From positions 1 to 64,000 of the forward strand of contig JACRCZ010000019.1 in assembly GCA_016218765.1 (NCBI GenBank): 64,000 bases of DNA. Direction: 5' to 3'. Below the pieces are notes generated by a model that saw only the letters and a program-made list of their open reading frames with translations, was not told the origin of the DNA and searched no databases. The number at the start of each line of letters is the position of its first letter. The first letter of the stretch is position 1. Of this stretch, positions 59,864-64,000 are shown one piece after another. The translations under genes were made by a program, and so were the position numbers. This DNA comes from Deltaproteobacteria bacterium (GTDB lineage Bacteria > Myxococcota_A > Polyangia > DRWM01 > JAAZOP01).

Positions 59864-60801
59864 GCGAGGTGGTCCTGCAGGCGGTCGGCCTCTCGAAGCG
59901 GTTCGGCTCCCTGACGGCGGTGGACGACCTGTCGCTGGAGGTGCGGGCGGGGGAGATCTTCGGCCTCCTGGGGCCGAACGGGGCGGGCAAGACGACGACG
60001 ATCTCGATGCTTTGCGGCCTCCTGCGGCCGGACGCGGGCGAGGTGCGGGTGCACGGCGAGGTGTTGCGCGCGGACGGCGACGCGGTGCGGACGCGGGTGG
60101 GGATCTGTCCGCAGCAGATCGTGGTGTGGCGGGACCTGGGGTGTCTGGAGCAGCTCGCGTACGTCGGCCGGCTGTACGGCCTCAGGGCGCGCGAGGCGCA
60201 GGACCGCGGGCGTCGGCTGTTGGGTGCGCTGGGGCTGGAGGGGCGGGCGCGGGATCCGGCGCGGGTGCTCTCCGGGGGGATGCAGCGCCGGCTCAACATC
60301 GCGCTCGCGCTGGTGCACGAGCCGTCGATCGTGGTGCTGGACGAGCCGGAGGCGGGCCTCGACCCGCAGAGCCGGGTGCTGGTGCGCGACTTCATCCGCG
60401 GGCAGGCGCGGCAGCGCACGGTGCTGGTCACGACGCACAACATGGACGAGGCGGAGCGCGTCTCGGACCGGGTGGCGATCATCGATCACGGGCGGCTGCT
60501 GGCGCTGGACACGCCCGAGGCGCTCAAGGGCCGGGTCGGCCCCGGGGACGTGCTGGAGCTGACGTTCCCGCCCGGCGCAACCGACCTCGAAGCCGCGCGC
60601 GCCGGCGTCGCCCCGCTCGTCGATCAGGCATCGCTGCGCGGCGAGACGCTCGTGGTCCGCGCCGCGTCGATGGCGCCGCGCCTGGCCGGGCTGCTGGAGC
60701 GGCTCGACGGGATGGGGCGGGTGCCGGTCGAGGTCCGGCTGCGGCCCAACACGCTGGAGGACGTGTTCCTCTCGCTCACGGGAAGGGGGTTGCGCGAATG
60801 A
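59860..60801 (+). CDS. ABC transporter ATPase (drug/polymer export type)
   Basis: A 313-residue ATP-binding subunit with Walker A GPNGAGKTTT (about residue 41), Q-loop CPQQ, signature LSGGMQRR, Walker B IVVLDEPEAG, and H-loop THNMDEAE. The C-terminal ~70-residue extension (LELTFPPGATDLEAARAG...NTLEDVFLSLTGRGLRE) is of the DrrA/ABC-2 type. It pairs with the permease gene 67 bases downstream. The ATG at 59860 overlaps the TetR stop; GGAAGGGAGG precedes it. Confidence 0.93.
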   Translation: MSEVVLQAVGLSKRFGSLTAVDDLSLEVRAGEIFGLLGPNGAGKTTTISMLCGLLRPDAGEVRVHGEVLRADGDAVRTRVGICPQQIVVWRDLGCLEQLAYVGRLYGLRAREAQDRGRRLLGALGLEGRARDPARVLSGGMQRRLNIALALVHEPSIVVLDEPEAGLDPQSRVLVRDFIRGQARQRTVLVTTHNMDEAERVSDRVAIIDHGRLLALDTPEALKGRVGPGDVLELTFPPGATDLEAARAGVAPLVDQASLRGETLVVRAASMAPRLAGLLERLDGMGRVPVEVRLRPNTLEDVFLSLTGRGLRE

Positions 60802-60868
60802 ACGCTCCTGCAGCGCTCCGCCATGTCCCACGTCCTGTGTTTGGAGCCGACGGAAGGGAGTGGCGCCC

Positions 60869-62032
60869 GTGAACGCGATCACCGTCTTCGTCCACGCGTT
60901 CCGGTTGCAGCTTCGCGACCGGTTGAACCTGGCGCTCACGCTGCTGACCGGGACGCTGTTCGTCTTCCTCTACTGGATGATGACGGGCGGCGGCGGGTCG
61001 ACCTCGGTCCGCGTGCTGGTTCTCGACGACGATCGGCCGGTCGCCGTCGCCGGCGGCACGCCGGTCGCGGCGGGCGCGGCCGTGCGGGCCGGCCTCGGGG
61101 AGATCCGCTACCCCAACGACCAACCGCTGGCGGTCGTGGAGCGGGTGGCCGACCGGGCGGACGCGGAGGCGCGGCTGCGCAACCGGGAGGCGGCGGCGTT
61201 GCTGGTGCTGCCGGCGGGATTGTCGCGGGCGCTGTCGGGCGAGCCGGGGCCGCCGGCGGAGGTGACGCTGGTCGGCGACCTGACGAACCCCTCCTACACG
61301 CTGGCGGCGATGGTGGCGCAGGCCGCGGTGGCGACGATCGGCGACGCGTACAGCGGGGTGCCGCCGCGCGTGGCGGTCGCGGAGCGGGCGCTGGGGGATT
61401 CGGGCGGCCGGACGGAGTTCGAGCTGTACGTCCCGGGGTTGTTCCTGGTGGCGGTGCTGCTGATGCTCTTCACGGCGGCGCTGTCGCTGGCGCGGGAGGT
61501 CGAGGCGGGGACGCTCAGGCGCCTCAAGCTGACGCGGATGACCGCGTTCGACTACCTTGCGGGCGTGACGGCGACGCAGGTGCTGGTCGGGATGGCTTCG
61601 TTGCTCGTCACGATGTCGGCCGCGGCGGCGATGGGCTTCCATTCGGTCGGGCCGTGGTGGGCGGCGATGCTGGTGGGGCTGGCGGCGGCGATTCCGGTGG
61701 TGGGGATCGGGCTCGTGGTGGCGTGTTTCGCGCGGACGGCGATGCGGGCGTACCTCCTGGCCAGCGTGCCGTTCATGCTGCTCATGTTCTTTTCCGGGTC
61801 GGTCTTTCCGATGCCGAAGATCGAGCTGTTCCGCGCGGCGGGCCGCGTGGTGGGGGCGTTCGACTTCCTGCCCACGACGCACGCGGTCGCCGCCTTCAAC
61901 CGGGTGATGAGCCTGGGCGGCGGTCCGGGCGACATCGCCTACGAGCTGCTGATGCTCGTGGCTCTCGGCCTCATCTACTTCACCGCCGGCGTGATTCTCT
62001 TCCGCCGCACGCACCTGCGGGCCGAGGGGTAG
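60869..62032 (+). CDS. ABC-2-type permease
   Basis: A 387-residue permease. One N-terminal TM helix (LNLALTLLTGTLFVFLYWMM) is followed by a large non-cytoplasmic domain of about 150 residues, then five TM helices, including EAGTLRRLKLTRMTAFDYLAG (coupling-helix region) and FMLLMFFSGSVFPMPKIELF. This is the DrrB/YhgE-like ABC2_membrane type. GTG at 60869 is preferred (GGAAGGGAG at 8-base spacing); GTG at 60860 overlaps that site. It forms an exporter with the ATPase; substrate unknown, regulation by the TetR above. Confidence 0.88.
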   Translation: MNAITVFVHAFRLQLRDRLNLALTLLTGTLFVFLYWMMTGGGGSTSVRVLVLDDDRPVAVAGGTPVAAGAAVRAGLGEIRYPNDQPLAVVERVADRADAEARLRNREAAALLVLPAGLSRALSGEPGPPAEVTLVGDLTNPSYTLAAMVAQAAVATIGDAYSGVPPRVAVAERALGDSGGRTEFELYVPGLFLVAVLLMLFTAALSLAREVEAGTLRRLKLTRMTAFDYLAGVTATQVLVGMASLLVTMSAAAAMGFHSVGPWWAAMLVGLAAAIPVVGIGLVVACFARTAMRAYLLASVPFMLLMFFSGSVFPMPKIELFRAAGRVVGAFDFLPTTHAVAAFNRVMSLGGGPGDIAYELLMLVALGLIYFTAGVILFRRTHLRAEG

Positions 62033-62047
62033 GCCCCGGGGTGTCCC

Positions 62048-62872
62048 TCACTCGTCGTCGTGGCGCATCACGGGGCGGGGCGGGTGGGCGCGGACTTCGA
62101 TCGTGCGGGCGTCCTCGGGCTCCGCGGCGTCGGGCTCGCCGGCGGTCTCGGCCGGAACCTCGAGCTGGAAGACGTCGACGGCGCCGTCGGCCGGGTCGGC
62201 CGATGCGGCGTCGGGCACGAGGCCGGCGTCGGGCGACTCGGGTTCGCGCGGCAGGGCGGCCATTTCCGGCGGGCGCACGCGCACCTCGATTTCGGGTTCG
62301 CCCGCGTCGGCGGCGCCGGGGTCCGCGGGCACGTACTGCACGGCGTCCAGGGCCGGCGGGGCTGCGGGGACGTGCATCTCGGTCGCCTTCTCGTCGGGCG
62401 GCGTCGTGTCGGGCGCTTCAGCCTTCTTGCAGTCGGCGGCGCCCAGCGCCGCGCCGAGTGCGGCGGCGGTGGCGGCGGCGCGCGCCAGGCCACGTCCCCC
62501 CGTCTCGGGAAGCGGGGTCGGGGGGTGGACGCGAAGCGCGGCGCCGTGGATGTGGATGCGGAGCTCCCGGCCGCCGACCTCGACCCGGTCCTGGTCGAGC
62601 AGCACGACGGGCTTCGCGGGCGGCGCGTCGAGCGACCGGCCGCCGCGACGGACCCGGACGGCCGCGCCGTCCGCGCGGCGGTAGAGGATCAGGCGCTCGT
62701 CGGCCGAGACCCACAGCTCGCACGAGGCGCCGTCGTCGCTCTTCCACAGCGCGGCCCCGGCGCCGTCGAGTCGCAGGCCGGGGTCGCGCCCCGAGATGGC
62801 GACGCAGCGCAGGTAGCGGGGCGTGGCACCCGGGGTCAGGTCCTCGAGGCAGATGGCCAAGGGCTTGGGCAT
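62048..62872 (-). CDS. FHA-like domain protein with acidic/Pro-rich tail
   Basis: A 274-residue protein. The first ~115 residues are strand-rich with the order of an FHA-type domain (YLRCVAISGRDPGLRL, ELWVSADERLILYRRADGAAVRVRRGG, PVVLLDQDRVEVGGRELRIHI). A short hydrophobic Ala/Leu stretch (about 130-145) may be a membrane segment. After it comes a disordered Pro/Ala/Asp/Glu-rich tail. No clear family. GGAAGGAG precedes the ATG. It follows the Cys-rich lipoprotein gene 39 bases downstream on the same strand. Confidence 0.6.
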   Translation of the reverse strand: MPKPLAICLEDLTPGATPRYLRCVAISGRDPGLRLDGAGAALWKSDDGASCELWVSADERLILYRRADGAAVRVRRGGRSLDAPPAKPVVLLDQDRVEVGGRELRIHIHGAALRVHPPTPLPETGGRGLARAAATAAALGAALGAADCKKAEAPDTTPPDEKATEMHVPAAPPALDAVQYVPADPGAADAGEPEIEVRVRPPEMAALPREPESPDAGLVPDAASADPADGAVDVFQLEVPAETAGEPDAAEPEDARTIEVRAHPPRPVMRHDDE

Positions 62873-62911
62873 GAACTTCTCCTTCCGGGCGCCGATTGTC
62901 CGCCGCCAGGT

Positions 62912-63784
62912 TCACGAGCTGCAGCACCACGGCCAGCCGCACGCGGCGCCCGCGGAGTAGACGCAGGACTCCGGGGGCGAGGTGCAGGAGTAGCCGCAGT
63001 GTCCGCACCGGCCGTTCTCGGTCATGTTGAGGCACGAGCCGCCGCAGCAGCGGCGGCAGGACCCGGCGTCGCACGCGCCGCAGAGCAGGTCGTCGGCGTT
63101 CGTGCCGCGGCATGAGCCGGCCTCGAGATGATCGCCGGTGGTGCACGGATTCCCGTCGTCGCAGCCGCACCAGTCGCCGTCCTCGTCGCAGGCCGACATG
63201 CCGGCGCAGGGGTCCCCGGCGGGTACGCACACGCCGGAAGCGCAGAAGTCGTCGCCGTTGCAGTACAGGCCGTCCGGGCAGGGCGTGCCGTCGTCGTCCC
63301 AGGCATAGGTGCACTCGTTGCTCATGCAGAGATCGATCGTGCACGGGTTGCCGTCGACGCAGTCCCCCGGCCCCATGCACGATCGCGCGTCGGCCTCGGC
63401 ATCGGTCCCGTCGGACACGTCCGTCTCGAGGCCGGCGTCGACGTCGGTGCCGTCGCGGGAGTCATCGCCGGTGCCGTCCGCCTCCGCCTCGGAATCGACG
63501 GGGACGTCCGTGTCGGCCTCGCCGTCGGCGGTCCCATCGACGAAGCGGTCCTCGCCGGCGTCGCCGTCGGGTGCATCGTCCGGAGCGATCCCGTCCGTCT
63601 CGCGAGCATCCTCGACCGCCGCGTCGGTCGCCGGCGCGGTCCAGTCCAGCGAGCAGCCGGCGAGGCACCAGACGGCGGCGGCGACCGGGAACGACCCGCC
63701 GGCGATCCTCGCGGCTGGAGCCGGAGCGCGCGTGTCCGGTGGGCCCTGGGGCGAACCTGCTCGCCGCGGCGTCGCGCTACTCAT
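62912..63784 (-). CDS. Cys-rich lipoprotein with acidic linker
   Basis: A 290-residue predicted lipoprotein. The signal region is long (lipobox CLAGC, Cys about residue 44); no later start codon was found in frame. An Asp/Glu/Ala-rich linker (~50-135) is followed by a Cys-rich section with CVDGNPCTIDLCMSNEC, CNGDDFCASGVCVPAGDPC, CDDGNPCTTGDH and a C-terminal CRRCCGGSC and CGHCGYSC. These units resemble the MopE-like gene at 35095-37044. The start overlaps the stop of the SGNH hydrolase gene by eight bases, so both belong to one message. Confidence 0.75.
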   Translation of the reverse strand: MSSATPRRAGSPQGPPDTRAPAPAARIAGGSFPVAAAVWCLAGCSLDWTAPATDAAVEDARETDGIAPDDAPDGDAGEDRFVDGTADGEADTDVPVDSEAEADGTGDDSRDGTDVDAGLETDVSDGTDAEADARSCMGPGDCVDGNPCTIDLCMSNECTYAWDDDGTPCPDGLYCNGDDFCASGVCVPAGDPCAGMSACDEDGDWCGCDDGNPCTTGDHLEAGSCRGTNADDLLCGACDAGSCRRCCGGSCLNMTENGRCGHCGYSCTSPPESCVYSAGAACGWPWCCSS

Positions 63785-64000
63785 CCACCACCGCCAGGAA
63801 CATGTCGGCGATCACGGAGTGGCCCGTCGGGTTGGGGTGGATGCAGGTCAGGTCGAACCAGCGCTCGGTGCCCGGGCCGCGGTAGCAGCGGGTCGCCGGA
63901 TCGTCGCTGTGGAAGCCGTGGCCGCAGAAATGCTCGAGCATCAGGATCATGTCGGTGTGCGTCTCGACGGCGATGCGCATGTACTGCTCGTTGGCCCAGA
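63777..64000 (-). CDS. SGNH/GDSL hydrolase, C-terminal part (cut by window edge)
   Basis: Only the last 73 residues are in the window. The C-terminal active-site block CIHPNPTGHSVIADM carries the His of the SGNH catalytic dyad (normally DxxH). The preceding segment TDMILMLEHFCGHGFHSDD contains a Cys and histidines of unclear role. It is probably a secreted esterase or lipase. The N-terminal GDS block lies outside the window. Confidence 0.75.
   Translation of the reverse strand, partial: WANEQYMRIAVETHTDMILMLEHFCGHGFHSDDPATRCYRGPGTERWFDLTCIHPNPTGHSVIADMFLAVVDE

Overview
The window is GC-rich DNA (roughly 70% by eye) that is densely coded on both strands. It has no tRNA, rRNA, CRISPR array, insertion sequence or phage gene that I can see. 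The gene content fits an uncultured Myxococcota-type ('deltaproteobacterial') bacterium. It has many secreted lipoproteins with long Asp/Glu/Ala-rich linkers, a Cys-rich MopE-like surface protein, a sigma-54 activator, an FHA-GGDEF protein, TPM and Sel1 repeat proteins, and a multihaem cytochrome. The lineage is inferred from gene style only. No gap between genes exceeds about 220 bases.

Layout. 1-6000: a methyltransferase with a very long disordered head (cut by the window edge) and three lipoproteins, one a beta-propeller/phosphoesterase fusion. 6100-12100: two histidine-degradation genes (hutU, hutI), separated by a GNAT/ribbon-helix-helix toxin-antitoxin pair and two other genes. 12075-15042: a small membrane protein, a PlsB-like acyltransferase and a GpsA-like protein that has lost its catalytic residues. 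15083-22329: an esterase lipoprotein, a sigma-54 activator with a dead LMW-phosphatase/ArsC-like sensor, and a stress/metal run (mutM, zinc-ribbon protein, rubrerythrin, copA). 22378-28889: an FHA-GGDEF protein, two GT-B glycosyltransferases, a rhomboid protease, corA and a small membrane protein. 29041-37044: a serine beta-lactamase-like lipoprotein, an acyltransferase-hydrolase fusion, a DUF2804 protein, a Sel1-repeat lipoprotein and a MopE-like lipoprotein.

37121-46405 is one nine-gene minus-strand arginine operon: argR, argG, a P-loop protein, argC, argD, an N-acylornithine carbamoyltransferase, argB, argE and argH. Most genes overlap by 1-8 bases. The operon has no recognisable N-acylglutamate synthase. 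The P-loop protein, a distant relative of DUF1611/DgcN-type proteins, sits where that gene would be expected. The carbamoyltransferase has Val at the residue that separates acetyl- from succinyl-ornithine enzymes. Together these suggest an acylated, possibly succinylated, arginine route with an undescribed first enzyme, which is the best lead in the window.

46581-64000: a 1437-residue metalloprotease lipoprotein and a cyclophilin lipoprotein that share a duplicated leader cassette; a TPM protein; a Tat-exported GMC dehydrogenase operon with a hexahaem cytochrome; a divergent TetR/ABC efflux operon; an FHA-like protein; a Cys-rich lipoprotein; and the end of an SGNH hydrolase.

Two themes cross the window. 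First, many start codons lie 3-10 bases after a TAxxxT -10 box, so their transcripts would be leaderless. Second, short phased repeats of several unrelated families occupy the intergenic gaps and in two cases run into coding sequence.
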